60,792 nucleotides of DNA, from the NCBI GenBank assembly GCA_008931825.1, contig QXVZ01014558.1, forward strand, positions 1-60,792. The letters are read 5' to 3'. The position numbers and the translations under genes were made by a program. A model generated the notes under the pieces. The model saw only the letters and a program-made list of their open reading frames with translations, was not told the origin of the DNA and made no database searches. This document shows, one piece after another, positions 27,301-36,699 of this stretch; within the stretch, counting starts at the first letter, position 1, and the number at the start of each line of letters is the position of its first letter. Source of the DNA: Phallusia fumigata. Lineage: Eukaryota > Chordata > Ascidiacea > Phlebobranchia > Ascidiidae.

Positions 27301-28846
27301 AGTGCAGACTTTTAAATTTACATTACTCATAAGTGTGACACATCAATTAGCTAAGGTACCCCTTTAGTTTGACAGTGGCCAAGAAATGCATTTCTTTATA
27401 TCTGACGTGGGTTGTTCAAAAACAAAAAATTTTTTTTGTACTATTAGTAAAAGCGAAAGCTAAAATAACTAACATTTATGTCTCCACGTGGGTCCATTTC
27501 TGATCCATTGCTTGCATTAGTTGCTGGTGATGGGATGAGGCCTTTGCGATCTGTGCATAAAGTTTAATTTGTTGTGTTATAACGTTGTATTTGATTTTAA
27601 ACAGTGCAATGACAAACTATTACCTGAATGCCCTGACAATAGGGATGTAAATGGTGGTCTTAATGACGCATCAGAACCCATACCATACCCCGTCAGTGGT
27701 GAACTTCCACGGTGATGCAATCCAGGAAACCTACATGACAACCGAAGATTGGTCACTTAACCTTACAGCAAAAACACATGTACTGGGTACTTGGCATTTT
27801 GAAGCAGCGGGCAAGTAAACATTCACAAAATTAATCATGAAGAAAACTGGTCAAACAACACGCCCGACTAAGAAAACACACTTTTCTATGTGGTGCCAAA
27901 TACAAACAAAACACATTTCGAAAAAGGAATTGTACATCAAAGGGCAAAAAGTCATTAAGAACTGTAGGAAATAAATGGCAATGTAGACAAAATGTCATTA
28001 CAGCTGAGAAAGCAACACTTAACATTTCATAGAATACTTTTAGTCCAGTTGGTTTTGAATAATTGATAAGATTGTCAGTTGTGAGCCACTGAAATGGGAC
28101 AGCAAATCTAGTTATGCATGAGGACTTCTATTGCCTTAAGCACAATGCATTATGGCAAAAAGAGTTCCCAAAATACACAAACATATTTTGACATTTAAAC
28201 AAAGACCAATTTCATGTGTATGAGTATGCAAACAACACTGAAATATTTAGGTGCTATTAAGTGTTGTATGGCTGAGGTAAAAGTTTTTTAAACTTAACAC
28301 TCACCTCGTCATCATGTGCGGATTAAATAGGAGGTTTCTGTCGGTCATGGATTGACTCGGCGGTAAATGCATGGGCAGTGGGTTCGAAAAACCGGGGTAT
28401 GACGGCGACGGGAATAGAGGTGACTGTGTCTGCGGTTGAATACCGGACTGGCCATAGTTCAAAAGGCCAGGATTTGTCCTTGGTGTGATGTGCAAGGGGT
28501 GGGTTGCGGCGTGGTAGGGATGCGATCCTAACATGCCTGATCCGAACAAAGACTGGCCGATGTCGTTGATTCCACCGAACGGAAGGGACGGGGCGCTGCT
28601 AGTTGGATTCGGAAACATACTTTCGCGATTGTATGGGTTTCCGAGGCCTGAACCGCCATCGTAAGGTGGCACATAGGACTGTGGATACAGAGATTGCGAG
28701 GCTGCAGACCCTGGGTCAGCACCGTGAGTGGACGGGGAGTAACCAACGGCTGGTACGGGTGGTACACTTTGCATGGTACCAGATGAGTGGTCGGATATCT
28801 TACGACCTGCGTCTTTCATTACAGATGCATTGTTATTTGAGTTCAT
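2483..28846 (-). CDS. TET: TET methylcytosine dioxygenase, whole gene (19 coding exons)
   Basis: This gene encodes a TET-family Fe(II)/2-oxoglutarate dioxygenase. The family oxidises 5-methylcytosine to 5-hydroxymethyl-, formyl- and carboxylcytosine in nuclear DNA. Joining 19 exons with gt/ag borders and matching phases gives 7209 nt, 2402 residues plus stop. That is longer than the human TETs (about 1800-2140 residues). Order: Ser/Pro/Gly-rich N-terminus (1-242), CXXC zinc finger (about 249-290), long disordered region (about 291-1430), Cys-rich domain (about 1430-1665), DSBH core split by a low-complexity insert (about 1665-1830 and 2050-2107), then a Gln/Pro/His-rich tail. The iron ligands H1697, D1699 and H2060 are present. 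So are the residues that contact 2-oxoglutarate in human TET2: R1487, H1731, R2075 and S2077. One copy of the duplicated exon 15 is counted. CXXC and catalytic domains lie in one gene, as in TET1 and TET3. Extra phase-0 exons in the two largest introns cannot be excluded. Confidence 0.95.
3122..3328 (-). repeat. CAA/CAG-type trinucleotide repeat coding polyglutamine in TET
   Basis: On the plus strand this is an imperfect run of ttg/ctg triplets. Read on the minus strand it codes Gln blocks of 3-7 residues separated by Met, Phe, Val, Pro and His (residues about 2122-2190). The mix of CAA and CAG with interruptions suggests an old, partly stabilised repeat. Length variation between alleles is likely in such tracts. 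Confidence 0.85.
3593..3766 (-). CDS. TET: TET exon 18: last DSBH strands, third iron ligand
   Basis: 58 codons, phase 0 to 0, acceptor cgtttag, donor gtaaaa. The translation [18 protein letters not shown] continues into [16 protein letters not shown]. It matches the distal half of the TET catalytic core. The His of LHATTP (residue 2060) is the third Fe(II) ligand (H1881 in human TET2). Arg and Ser of HPSRIS (2075, 2077) match the TET2 residues that hold 2-oxoglutarate. The exon ends in a Glu/Lys-rich helix. It is one of the most conserved exons of the gene and shows that the enzyme is not truncated. Confidence 0.95.
4123..4777 (-). CDS. TET: TET exon 17: low-complexity insert within the DSBH domain
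   Basis: 655 nt: one nt completes a Trp codon with exon 16 (ACC TG|G), then 218 codons to the gtaaga donor. The sequence is Pro/Ser/Gly-rich (for example [19 protein letters not shown]) and looks disordered. All TETs have a variable low-complexity insert at this place, between the two halves of the double-stranded beta-helix. It is thought to sit outside the fold and to carry regulatory modification sites. A partial second allelic copy of its 5' end lies at 5039-5129. Confidence 0.92.
4687..5380. repeat. Direct duplication across contig join at 5038 (allelic copies)
   Basis: 4687-5037 and 5039 to about 5380 are the same locus twice, separated by a single n at 5038. Each holds the 5' end of TET exon 17 and the intron upstream of it. 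Differences include a 12-bp intron indel and several substitutions. A copy that breaks off inside an exon exactly at an n is what an overlap between two unmerged allelic contigs produces, not a real tandem repeat. Confidence 0.85.
5039..5129 (-). pseudogene. Partial allelic copy of TET exon 17 (assembly artefact)
   Basis: It repeats the first 91 nt of exon 17 after the same cag acceptor and stops at the n at 5038. Against the full copy it reads NQLQ for NTLQ and NNMMH for NNTMH, so two residues differ. It should not be counted as an extra exon. Confidence 0.8.
5402..5613 (-). CDS. TET: TET exon 16: DSBH continuation, basic segment
   Basis: 212 nt, starts in phase 0 after ctcaccag and ends two nt into a Trp codon at gtaagt. 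The translation [16 protein letters not shown] then [12 protein letters not shown] follows the TET pattern after the conserved GAI-V motif (in TET2 roughly LSSFRRKVR...TCRQRK). I chose this upstream acceptor over an internal cag because only it keeps the LSSF motif. The basic run may be a nuclear localisation signal. Its end is Pro/Lys-rich and leads into the low-complexity insert. Confidence 0.92.
5969..6121 (-). CDS. Second (allelic) copy of TET exon 15
   Basis: This is a complete 153-nt copy of exon 15 with the same cag acceptor and gtaggc donor. Its three differences from the 6666-6818 copy are all synonymous (an AAG/AAA Lys, a CTC/CTG Leu and a TTG/TTA Leu). It would splice in frame, but the n at 6347 between the copies argues that it is the other allele. 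Only one copy belongs in the protein. Confidence 0.8.
6666..6818 (-). CDS. TET: TET exon 15: DSBH, 2-oxoglutarate-contact histidine
   Basis: 51 codons, phase 0 to 0. It begins [13 protein letters not shown] and contains [13 protein letters not shown], close to the TET consensus [10 protein letters not shown]. The His of QLHVLPLY (residue 1731) corresponds to H1416 of human TET2, which contacts the cosubstrate. The exon ends SGAIE at the donor, just before the LSSF motif of exon 16. It is present twice in the window (see 5969-6121). Confidence 0.95.
7126..7272 (-). CDS. TET: TET exon 14: HxD iron-binding motif
   Basis: 49 codons, phase 0 to 0. The translation holds TECRLG, then [20 protein letters not shown], then NNMDNGSTV. 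This is the signature of the TET active site. H1697 and D1699 of HKD correspond to the Fe(II) ligands H1382 and D1384 of TET2. The spacing and flanking residues match the family closely, so the site should be active. Confidence 0.96.
7624..7867 (-). CDS. TET: TET exon 13: Cys-rich C-terminal part, start of DSBH
   Basis: 244 nt: one nt finishes the Glu codon from exon 12, then 81 codons to a gtgggt donor. It contains [20 protein letters not shown], then [14 protein letters not shown], then APDAHRNQ, nearly residue-for-residue the TET consensus. Cys residues here bind zinc in the solved human TET2 structure. The region packs the Cys-rich domain against the DSBH core and helps hold substrate DNA. 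Confidence 0.96.
8466..8674 (-). CDS. TET: TET exon 12: Cys-rich domain, central part
   Basis: 209 nt: 69 codons plus two nt of a Glu codon at a gtgagt donor. The translation starts [18 protein letters not shown], then [17 protein letters not shown] and ERRCATNEE. It aligns with the TET2 stretch around [20 protein letters not shown] and RRCALNEE. The junction NEE|RTCACQG with exon 13 is exactly as in vertebrate TETs. Confidence 0.95.
8832..8888 (-). CDS. TET: TET exon 11: short Cys-rich exon (GCPIAKW)
   Basis: A 57-nt exon of 19 codons, phase 0 to 0: [19 protein letters not shown]. It matches the invariant TET block YTGKEGK..GCPIAKW of the Cys-rich domain and is too short to stand out as an ORF. 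It is bounded by ttcag and a gtgcgt donor. It links the RIEK end of exon 10 to the VLRRS start of exon 12. Confidence 0.95.
8965..9092 (-). CDS. TET: TET exon 10: Cys-rich N-terminal part (YYTHLG)
   Basis: 128 nt: two nt complete an Asp codon, then 42 codons. It contains [18 protein letters not shown] and [12 protein letters not shown], matching the TET block YYTHLGAG...AIREI..ERFGQKGKAIRIEKV. The Arg of ALRIEK (residue 1487) matches R1261 of human TET2, which helps anchor 2-oxoglutarate. The first residues (SDGTDDD) are an acidic, variable linker. Confidence 0.95.
9344..9991 (-). CDS. TET: TET exon 9: linker and start of the catalytic region
   Basis: 648 nt: two nt completing a Glu codon, 215 codons, one nt left at a gtgaga donor. 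Most of it is Pro/Ser/Thr-rich linker (for example [17 protein letters not shown]). The last third holds [18 protein letters not shown] and PPCACIPD, where the CAC pair probably starts the zinc-binding Cys-rich domain. Phase and splice borders join it cleanly to exons 8 and 10. Confidence 0.9.
10183..10515. mobile_element. Short hAT-like MITE with CAGTGGCGGATCT inverted termini
   Basis: The ends CAGTGGCGGATCT (10183-10195) and its reverse complement (10503-10515) enclose 333 bp with no ORF. A CAGTGGCGG-type end is typical of hAT-superfamily transposons, and the size fits a non-autonomous MITE. It lies in the 714-bp TET intron between exons 8 and 9. No clean 8-bp target-site duplication is visible, so the copy is old or was rearranged. 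Confidence 0.65.
10706..13255 (-). CDS. TET: TET exon 8: giant disordered exon (about 850 residues)
   Basis: A 2550-nt exon, phase 1 to 1, after ttttag with donor gtgaga. The start joins exon 7 as [17 protein letters not shown]. The residues are overwhelmingly Pro, Ser, Asn, Gln, Gly and His, with repeats such as PGPGPGPG and a HHHHQ run, and no predicted fold. Vertebrate TETs also carry a long, poorly conserved region between CXXC and catalytic domains, often in one very long exon. The region probably serves protein-protein contacts and regulation. Confidence 0.92.
13610..13748 (-). CDS. TET: TET exon 7: linker exon
   Basis: 139 nt: 46 codons plus one nt of a Gly codon. The translation begins [18 protein letters not shown] and is His/Pro/Gly/Ser-rich without a recognised fold. 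Acceptor ttttttag, donor gtatgt. Phase agrees with exons 6 and 8, so I treat it as constitutive. Confidence 0.88.
13820..13894 (-). CDS. TET: TET exon 6: 75-nt linker exon
   Basis: 25 codons, phase 0 to 0, between attttacag and gtaaaa. Translation [20 protein letters not shown] and a few more; acidic with a KRSK basic patch. It is the first exon after a 6.2-kb intron. Both neighbours have phase-0 borders on this side, so skipping it would keep the frame. Confidence 0.85.
15972..18606. repeat. 1.3-kb direct duplication across contig join at 17294
   Basis: 15972-17293 is repeated at 17295 to about 18606, joined by a single n. The first roughly 680 bp show no mismatch that I can find. After about 16655 there are an indel and scattered substitutions. 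As at the other n positions, this is best read as two allelic contigs placed in tandem. Confidence 0.85.
15990..16480. promoter_or_regulatory. CpG-dense intronic segment, possible internal TET promoter
   Basis: Against the AT-rich intron this stretch is visibly rich in CG dinucleotides (runs such as GCGCGC, CGTACGCGC and GTCGGCGGGG) and is identical in both copies. It lies just after the CXXC-coding exons and before the catalytic half. Vertebrate TET genes use internal promoters to make forms without CXXC, so the position fits. No TATA box or initiator is clear enough to name. Confidence 0.3.
20068..20127 (-). CDS. TET: TET exon 5: isolated 60-nt exon
   Basis: 20 codons, phase 0 to 0: [20 protein letters not shown], with a strong pyrimidine tract before its cag acceptor and donor gttagt. 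It sits alone between introns of 6.2 and 6.8 kb. It is accepted because borders, phase and composition fit, not because of family similarity. It could be optional, since skipping keeps the frame. Confidence 0.75.
20128..26955. other. TET intron 4 (6.8 kb)
   Basis: AT-rich with no supported exon, RNA gene or complete transposon. It contains a short CA microsatellite (23525-23549) and a NotI-like GCGGCCGC at about 22044. The ORFs in it are short and of random composition. Its phase-0 borders leave room for alternative exons. Confidence 0.6.
23525..23549. repeat. CA microsatellite
   Basis: A near-perfect cacaca tract with one t interruption in TET intron 4. A simple repeat, probably length-variable between individuals. 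Confidence 0.8.
26956..27099 (-). CDS. TET: TET exon 4: CXXC zinc finger
   Basis: 48 codons, phase 0 to 0, acceptor gtacag, donor gtaatt. It holds the full eight-cysteine CXXC pattern: ACGHCGPC, then ENCGSCMNC, then [15 protein letters not shown], preceded by a basic RKKRK. This fold binds CpG-containing DNA and recruits the enzyme. The spacing and the absence of a KFGG motif match the TET1/TET3/CXXC4/CXXC5 class, not the DNMT1/MLL class. Finding it in the same gene as the catalytic domain supports an undivided ancestral TET, unlike vertebrate TET2, whose CXXC is a separate gene. Confidence 0.96.
27474..27550 (-). CDS. TET: TET exon 3
   Basis: 77 nt: two nt complete an Asp codon from exon 2, then 25 codons ending at gttagt. 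Translation [18 protein letters not shown] and on; polar and disordered, just before the CXXC exon. Borders and phase agree on both sides. Confidence 0.85.
27624..27730 (-). CDS. TET: TET exon 2
   Basis: 107 nt: one nt completes an Arg codon (AG|G), 35 codons, one nt left at gtaata. Translation [18 protein letters not shown] and on; Gly/Ser-rich. Accepted from its gtag acceptor, donor and phase match with exons 1 and 3. Confidence 0.87.
28305..28846 (-). CDS. TET: TET exon 1: N-terminus with start codon
   Basis: 542 nt: ATG at 28844-28846, 180 codons and two nt at gtgagt. An in-frame TGA lies three codons upstream of the ATG, so translation in this frame starts here if the upstream sequence is transcribed unspliced. 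The protein begins [16 protein letters not shown] and is Ser/Pro/Gly/Tyr-rich, disordered, like the N-termini of other TETs. A 5' non-coding exon could exist further upstream. Confidence 0.88.
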
Positions 28847-28856
28847 GTGCTTTCAT
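28833..28856 (-). promoter_or_regulatory. Short upstream ORF overlapping the TET start codon
   Basis: An ATG at 28854-28856 opens a seven-codon frame (MKAHELK, stop TAA at 28833-28835). It begins 10 nt before the TET ATG and ends inside exon 1 in another frame. If transcribed it would make scanning ribosomes pass or reinitiate at the main start. That would damp TET translation. Confidence 0.4.
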
Positions 28857-31800
28857 CGTTCAGGAAGTTGGTCGAAACGCTTGTTTTGCCCGTCTACTGT
28901 TGAAAATCAGCGAAGCGATTCCGGTGCTTTGACGTCGACAATAATACGTGTATGACGGGCTGTCAGCAACGTAATCCATCAGTTGAGATCACAAACTGGC
29001 AATTCATAATGTACGAACTACAGTGTTCAGCAAAATAAATAAAACCTCTAATCTGAAGCAAGTAAAATCAATATAAACACGAATGCCAAATCGGAAGCTA
29101 AATCTGCAGTCGATACGTTTTAACATTGCCCTGCAATTTGCGGTTTAACACATGATTTTTGTTCTGAAAAAATATACCACTGACCTCAAATAACGGCAAT
29201 AAAAGTTTTATGCTTCTGCACTGGTACAGTTGTAAGTTTTTTTACGAAATTGCTTAGTTTTTCTATATTTAACTACTGCCAATTTTAACTAGTGCTAAAC
29301 AAACTTCGTTTAGTCAACTTAACAATGATTTATACCTGGCACAAACGAACTGTCCTGGCCACTACTGGAAACGTTATGAGCGTAACAAAGTTTCCACTAC
29401 AAACCACACCTATCCGTCGCGCGCTTGTTTTAGTGTCAACATCGCATTGTGGAGCTAACGTGCGACCATCTCAATTTCAACAGGCACAAGTCAGTTATAA
29501 CAACAAAACAATGTCAAACGTCATCCAATCGCCGGGGCTCCAGTGATTTGCCAAGTTGGTCATTCAGTGCACAGAGCGAACCGTTTGGTCAAACAAAACA
29601 TTGGCCAAGTCTGTTGTCAGCCAACCTTCTAAAGCCGCTTATCCCAGCCACACAGCAAATACGATAACTTGACAACTTTTCTCATTGACGCCAAGTTCGA
29701 GGAAAGTGCCAGCGGTGTGGCACGACTGGGTAACGGGGGAAAAACGAAGATGACAATAATAACTTCACGCAACCTTAGGCACACAACAAAACAAACTGGT
29801 AAAAAAATTGAGCTCATCAGGTTAATGTTTGACAACGGTCGGATACAAACAAAACTCGTTCTATTCATTTCGTCGTTGGCTGTGTTGACTTTTGCAATGC
29901 GCCTAACCGAAAAGGCAATAAAGCCACACAAATCAATGATGCCATAATAAACACTGGAATCTAAGACTTGCTGTAAACCCACTACACAGTAAATAGGCCA
30001 AACGTTTAACGGGCAAATAAACGATTGTAGAAATGTGTCGTTTGCTCTTTGCCATACAACTGGTCTGTAACACGGCCGCAATGAAAAAGATTATCAACAG
30101 AGGGCCACTCCTTTGAGCAAAGCTTAACAGTGAAACCTAATCATTGCCTAATGCTTATACGTGAACAGGCAGAAGAGAAAAAGCGAGATTGAGTTGCGAA
30201 TCAAACCTTTATTGATTTTGCTGTTGTTTTTCACAAGCGCTCTGTGTACACAGCCCTCACTGAGCCTTTGTGACAAAAAGCACTTAAACAGGCCTGGAAG
30301 AAAAGGCCAACCGCCAGCAAAAAGCAATTCAAATCACTACAACACTGATGCCTTAATGCGGAAAAAGTCTGATACGCAAAAACCTCATTCTGTTGACACA
30401 AAAGCGATGGACATTTGCCGTTAATCATCCCGAGAAACAGCATGCGCCATATGTCACATCACATAGCTCCAATGAATGGGGTTCCTCTCCCTGCACTGCA
30501 AGTCTACTTTTTCCCACGGACAATCGATTGCGACATGATCTATACACTGCTGCGACAAGCTACGCAACATCGCGGTTTTAAATGTCGATGCCAATCCTAA
30601 TTAGGCGACGCAGTATGTTATATTTCTATCCAATTTCGCAGGGTTCAAAGATCATTACGTCTCAGTAAACAAAACGTATTTTTACTTGAACACACTTGTA
30701 TTCTTGGCAAACTTGTTACTGCGTCACAATAGAAACAAACAAAGTTAATCTAAATACTGGTCGTACATATATAACTCTAAAGTGCTAAATATACCCTTAT
30801 CACATGGCGTAATGTATATAGAGCACGCAAAATACTGTGAAAACGACGCAGTACGCATCTTGGATGCCGCGTGAGTTATGTCAGCGGCGTCCCCCAACCT
30901 CTGACGCAATCACGTTCGTCATCAAGTATCTTCCGCTGCGTGACCAAATTGGACACGTACGGAAATAAGCAGTTGCCAACACAGATTGGCGGTCCTGACT
31001 CAGTGAGAAAGCAACTGCCTTGGAGGTAAGTCATAAGACATGCACAAACATACGAGTTTATCGGGAACTCTGCTCTGTTCGGGAAAATCCGAATGGTCAT
31101 AGATGTCATAACGTTGTTTTCTGCTGATTCACACTGATGTTACATAAACGTTTTCTAGTTAAAACTGAATAAACGGAAATTTATACCTGTCTATTTTAGG
31201 AAAGCCAAACCCTTACAAATAAGATTTTGCTTATGTTCACATATTTACAAAAGCTTTAAGAGTCCTCATAATAACGGTAGGAAAACCCAAATCACCTGCG
31301 GTCTACCTTCTCATTTAATAGCACACCTATTCTGTTTTATCATCAAGCGGACAACTGCGCACGACATCTGATTCAGGTACTTTTTCCGAACTTGCAACAC
31401 TAGCTTTTTCGACCTCTAATTACAGCCTTCAGATCCAAATCTATGCTTGAAATCGCAAATGAGCACACGAGCTTACAAAAGGGTCAGCATGAAAACCAGG
31501 TCTCCATAACCGCTACCCGCTGGGGGCAACATCTATGCTCAAGCATTTGCCCCCGGGGCGCAGTTAGCCATTTTCTGTGGCCATTGTGTCGACAAGCCGT
31601 GACCCAGATTTTCAGCACTAACAATGGCATGCAACTACTATTTGGCAATTGACTGCACAATAGACACAATGGAGAATTTGAACACCCAATCGAGATGCAC
31701 TGCAGCCATTTCGATGAAACAATGGCAGACTCTCGCCGAAGGCTACAGAGAAAAAGGCAGTGCAATGAAAACAACAAGATTGTTGTGTTGTTGTTTGTCA

Positions 31801-34800
31801 GGAAAGGAAACGGTGAAAACTTTTACCAAAACAAAAGATTTAAACGTATACTGAGTATCTCACGTCAGACCAAAATATTATTAGTTGCGATATTTAAAGC
31901 TATTCCTAACTGATAAAGTTTAAATCCTTGATACGTTTAAACCCAATTGCCCTCTGGTACAGAATTTGGTGAGTCAGCACGTTTCCGTTATTATCGGTAT
32001 TGCCCAGTTATGAAAAAAACACGCGTTTCATGCACACTGGTGTGTAGACTTGTATTTTAAAGCGGCACCGCATGAATAAAAACATGAATTTTGGATCACA
32101 TCCTTGCTTACTCTTGGCCCAGGAAATATTGTTGAATAAATTCCGCAGATGGGCAATCAAATACCTTGCATCAGCTTTCATAATTAACGCTTCCTTTAGG
32201 CTAGAACAAGCAAAGGTTAGGACGGTATGCAAAACCGTAGAAAATGACTGGAATAACAAGCTTTAAGACGGTCAAGCCTATCTAGTAGGAGTCTCAGGAT
32301 ATGACAGACGTTTTGGCATATTGACTGGTTTGTCGCGTTTACGTCGCTGACATCCGGGTCACTTCGAAACATAAACACAAGTTATGAAATGGCCTGGATT
32401 GCGTGCAGTGATGTCGAGCGGGACACTTCCGATTGAAGTGAGTGAACCAGTGGACACACGTGATTTGTTCGTTGTCGAACGGAAATGCGCCAATAAATGT
32501 CTGCTTGTTGGCAAATTGAAAGCAACGTTTTTGTTTACGTTGAATGCCGTCAAAGAATGCGGTTTTAAAATGCACCTTAACATACAAAGTGCTCGCTTGG
32601 TAGCAACGCTGACTTAATTACTTCACTGTACTGTTTACAAGTTCATTATTTGTAGACCGAGGTCCAGTATTAAGCAAAACATCTGGTAGGTCATTTTCGC
32701 CGGACTTGTATGACGAGAACAACGCGAATCCAAGAAGTTTACACTTTTGAATTTTAACCCATGTTTTTTCTAAAAAAAAGTCATTTATAAGGAACCTTTT
32801 TCTGCGAGAATGAGGCGTTCGGCCCTTCCAACGGGTTTAGCTGCAGTCTTAAGTAGTTACTAAAGTAAATGCCTGTTTTTGCAGGACGAAAGCCAAACCA
32901 CGACTGTATGAGGTATATATCATTTACAAAACTGATAAAACTTGAACAATTTGAAAGAATGAGAGCATTGCCGACCAGTTTGTTGTAAAGATTCGATAAC
33001 CACAGGTTAGACGCATCGCGCTGACAGCTCTTCCGCGAAAAAAGGATTTCCGAAGAGCAGAAAGTGATTTCTCAATTTTCCACGAAAGTGACGTTTCTCA
33101 TATCGCAAGAACAGTTCAATTCGAGCCTAACATTTCAGTTGTTGTGCTTGTGTCCAGCACGACAAAATGCAAAAGTAAACAAATCCACAAGAGAATATCT
33201 GATTGACGGGTAGAATACATGTCCACATTTGGATTTGGACATAATACACACAATATCTTGTTTTAGGTTACTGCTAATTACTATGTTCATCAATTAGCAT
33301 GAAGTCTATTATAAGTAACAGAAATGAGCAGCTGTCACATTGCCCGAAAACCACACCACGTTTTTGATTCGAATCGTTTAGCCTTGTTTAAAAAAGGTCT
33401 TCGGCTAAAGTTGCTTTGTACTCAAAAACATATGGGCAACTTTTATGCTCACTTTGTATGCTCGCTATTTGGTACATTAACAACTCGTATTTTCTGACGA
33501 AAGTTTGCTTAAAAGCGATGGTAAAACAATACACAAATTACTTCAACAAAGTTTTTTACAAAGTACTCGTAAAAGGTTTTTAATTTGCGGGTACCAAAAA
33601 ATTCTAAAGGTTAACCATCGGTCTAAAATGCCGCTTACGGCACATTTGATGTGAGAAGTTTCCACCTCGCAATCTAAACACGACAACTCTCATGGTTTTC
33701 ACATGAACCAACACTTAGCCCGCAGGTAATATGTAGCTAAATAGCAACGAACATCAATTTGATCGCACTTTATCAGCAAACAATAACCGATTTGTCTGTT
33801 TTTGGTCGGCCAATAACTAAATGTAAAGAATGCATCCCAAATACGAAGCATTAATTATCCTATTGTGGGAATAGCTCCAAAAAATCAATGCAAATTCCTG
33901 ACGTAATGGAAACAAAAGATGTCGGGCGCCATACAAGATATTTGCTAATTGCTCGTCGTGCAATTTACTTGCTGGTTTAAGGAATGACTTGGATTACACA
34001 CGACGTCATTCCCTTAGCTGGATTGCTGCTGTTTTTGTTGTTATGAAAGTAGAAGGTCCATTAATGACAGAACGTTTGATTGTTAAACTCTGTTCTGGAT
34101 AGCGGTATGTTTCCGACAGCTTGCACATTCACTCTGTCACACGATTTGCAAACTAAAGTATTTACATACATTCAAAGTTTATGGGTATCCAAATCGGTGA
34201 AGTACAAGTAAAACCAACTGTAACCGTATTAGACTAAGCCAACATCCAGACAACATCTGCTCAAATCTACGTGGGTCGACCCATTCGCGGCCATCAATTG
34301 TCGCCAGACCACAATACCGCTATAGAGCTGCATATACAATGCTTTTGTAGACACATTGTTCCACTGCAACACACCATAGTATAAATTACCGTGACATAAA
34401 TAGCACAATTCGCAAATCTACCAACCGCAGCCAAAATCAAATGTCATCCATTCCCTGTCGGCATTATGCTACCGACCAAAGCCATGCTGCCTTTGGTTTT
34501 CCCACACCACAATTTCTCTGAACAGGACATATACTTACAACACATTGCAGTAATTGTAGCAGCATCGTTCGAAGTGATTTGTAATATCCTCTCACTTGCA
34601 AGCGCCGCCCTGCATTACTGGGTTTGATGACTCAGACAGTGCTCACTTTTCATAACGTGTTGCTGCTACTTCTGTAACGTAAGCAATGTAAACTGATGTT
34701 ATGGTATGACTGCTTGAAGCCACTTGTAAAGCCTTCTGAATGCAAACTGCTTTGTGTTAAGCGCTTTGAAGCCTTAGACGAATTACGGCACTGTGCGCTG

Positions 34801-36699
34801 GCCTCCCAAGCAACAGGGCAAATGTGGAGCGGTACCGCCATATACAATACAGGAAACGCATCACAGGAAAATATTGGAGCAATTAACAAGATGCTTTGCT
34901 GGTGCAGCTCGCCACTCAGTCGGCCGAGCACGGGCCATGCGAACAGCAAGCCAGAAACTTCGGAATTCGCGAACACGATTCTGGGCAGCGTGGGAATTGA
35001 TTTCGCTGATGCTAGTCTGCTTCGTACGCCTCCATATTTGATGTTTTCATAGCAATGTGCGCGGAACACAAACAACACCAGCATATTAGTCGATTGCTTT
35101 GCTAAAGATCAACAATGCCACACAGATTCAAGGACACAGAGATTTAAGGCTTTAGGTGTTCGAACAGATGTTTTCTGTAATACTTACTAATTTTTATGTA
35201 CTGCAGAATTACTATTGTACAATAGCTATTGCTGCAACATATTAAACAACCGGAAGTCGAAAAACAATTTAAAGTAAAATGCAAATGAGGTGCTTTTCCT
35301 ATCAGCCGTAGGCATTGACAGCGCGGTTACGCATGCAAACATTGAAATGTCAAAAATTGCAGGAATGCATTGTTCCTGCATATCCACATGTATTCGCGGG
35401 CAGTTGCCATTTACACCGTTATGACATATGAACCGCATATCGTATACAGTATAAACCTGCGTCAAACAGCTTTAGTGTGATGTTTTGCAACAATACAAAT
35501 ACACCATAAGTATGGCATGGTGTTATAAAAACAAAGTATAAAAGATTAGCAAAAAACGTAGACTGATCTTCGTTACCAAATCCAATATTAGGAAATTGCC
35601 CAACACCTGTGTACACTGCAATTGCACTTACCTCGCACCTTGCAAGGCAATTTGATGACAAACCAATGCAGATTAGTAACGGTGACCCCTTCGTGTCGGA
35701 GTGACAAGTCGTAGGTGATGGGATATTTTTCCTCAGATGCCATTTTACGATAATAAGGTATCCATTACAGTGGAATTCGGCCCCCGGGCCTGTGCGCAAT
35801 TGAAATCTAATGAAAATTGGCGGGCTACTATAATTAGCAAGAGCCTCTGCAGGCGAAGTGTTGCCGGATAACGATCAAAAAGTGAATGTTGCTTTGTCAT
35901 TATATCAATAGATCTTGCCGCGGCCGCTTCGAGCCTCGCCTGTCACTCAAAGGCGAGAAAACATTCGAGCCATGTTTGAAGGCTTTTGAGGTCGAGAGTG
36001 CATGGCCTCGCGTGTTAAATGGTTTCATCGAAAAAACGCCACAATTTGCGACGTTTTCTTATTAATTATACGGGTGTAATTAGACACGTTTTTAAATTTG
36101 CTAATTTCTTTTCATAATATATGACTAAAAGTTTGCTGCATTCAATATGAAACATAATGTCAAAAACTTCATTATTTTAAACTTCATTATGTATAACATA
36201 TAGATTTCTTTGAATAACCAAATTCAGATGAAGCATTTTGGGTATGTATGTTTTAAAACAAAAAGACTGGTGTTAAATCCTTTCCAACTGCATCAATTAT
36301 GCGAATTACTCGATACAAAAACCTTTGGAACTTTGCAACACTACATTCGCAAAAAAAACAAAAGAAAGTTTCAGCATCACAAAAGTGATTTCACAATGCT
36401 TTATGATTGTTTGGAACAAATACATTTTTAACCAAAGTTTCGAAAACCGAAAGAAAACACAGCACCCAGTCTGTTGCGCAACCATCAATTATATGCTTGT
36501 CCGATATTTTTGCACAACTCGTTTCTCGCATCAACAAATCTGGTGTTTCGTTTATTGTGTTGATGCGCAGCACCAACCCGGTGGTCCTTTGACAAAGTTC
36601 AAAGCGTTGTATTGTATTACCGATTTCACTATCGGTTTGGTGGTGAAAACAGCGTTAGCAATTGCATTCCTAAAACCAACAACAACTGATTAAGTAAAA
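28847..36699. other. Upstream region of TET, no gene recognised
   Basis: About 8 kb. The part next to 28846 should contain the TET promoter and 5' UTR, but I see no convincing TATA box. The longest ORFs (minus 29629-30081; plus 34696-35052) have no recognisable domain, biased composition or splice support and are probably chance. No tRNA- or rRNA-like sequence was seen. Confidence 0.5.

Noticed and set aside
29629-30081. 150-codon minus ORF upstream of TET
   Set aside because: No domain, no splice support, and an equally open frame on the other strand; likely chance.
30161-30424. Plus frame with a signal-peptide-like LLILLLFFTSALC stretch
   Set aside because: It begins with GTG, not ATG, and no acceptor or upstream exon was found.
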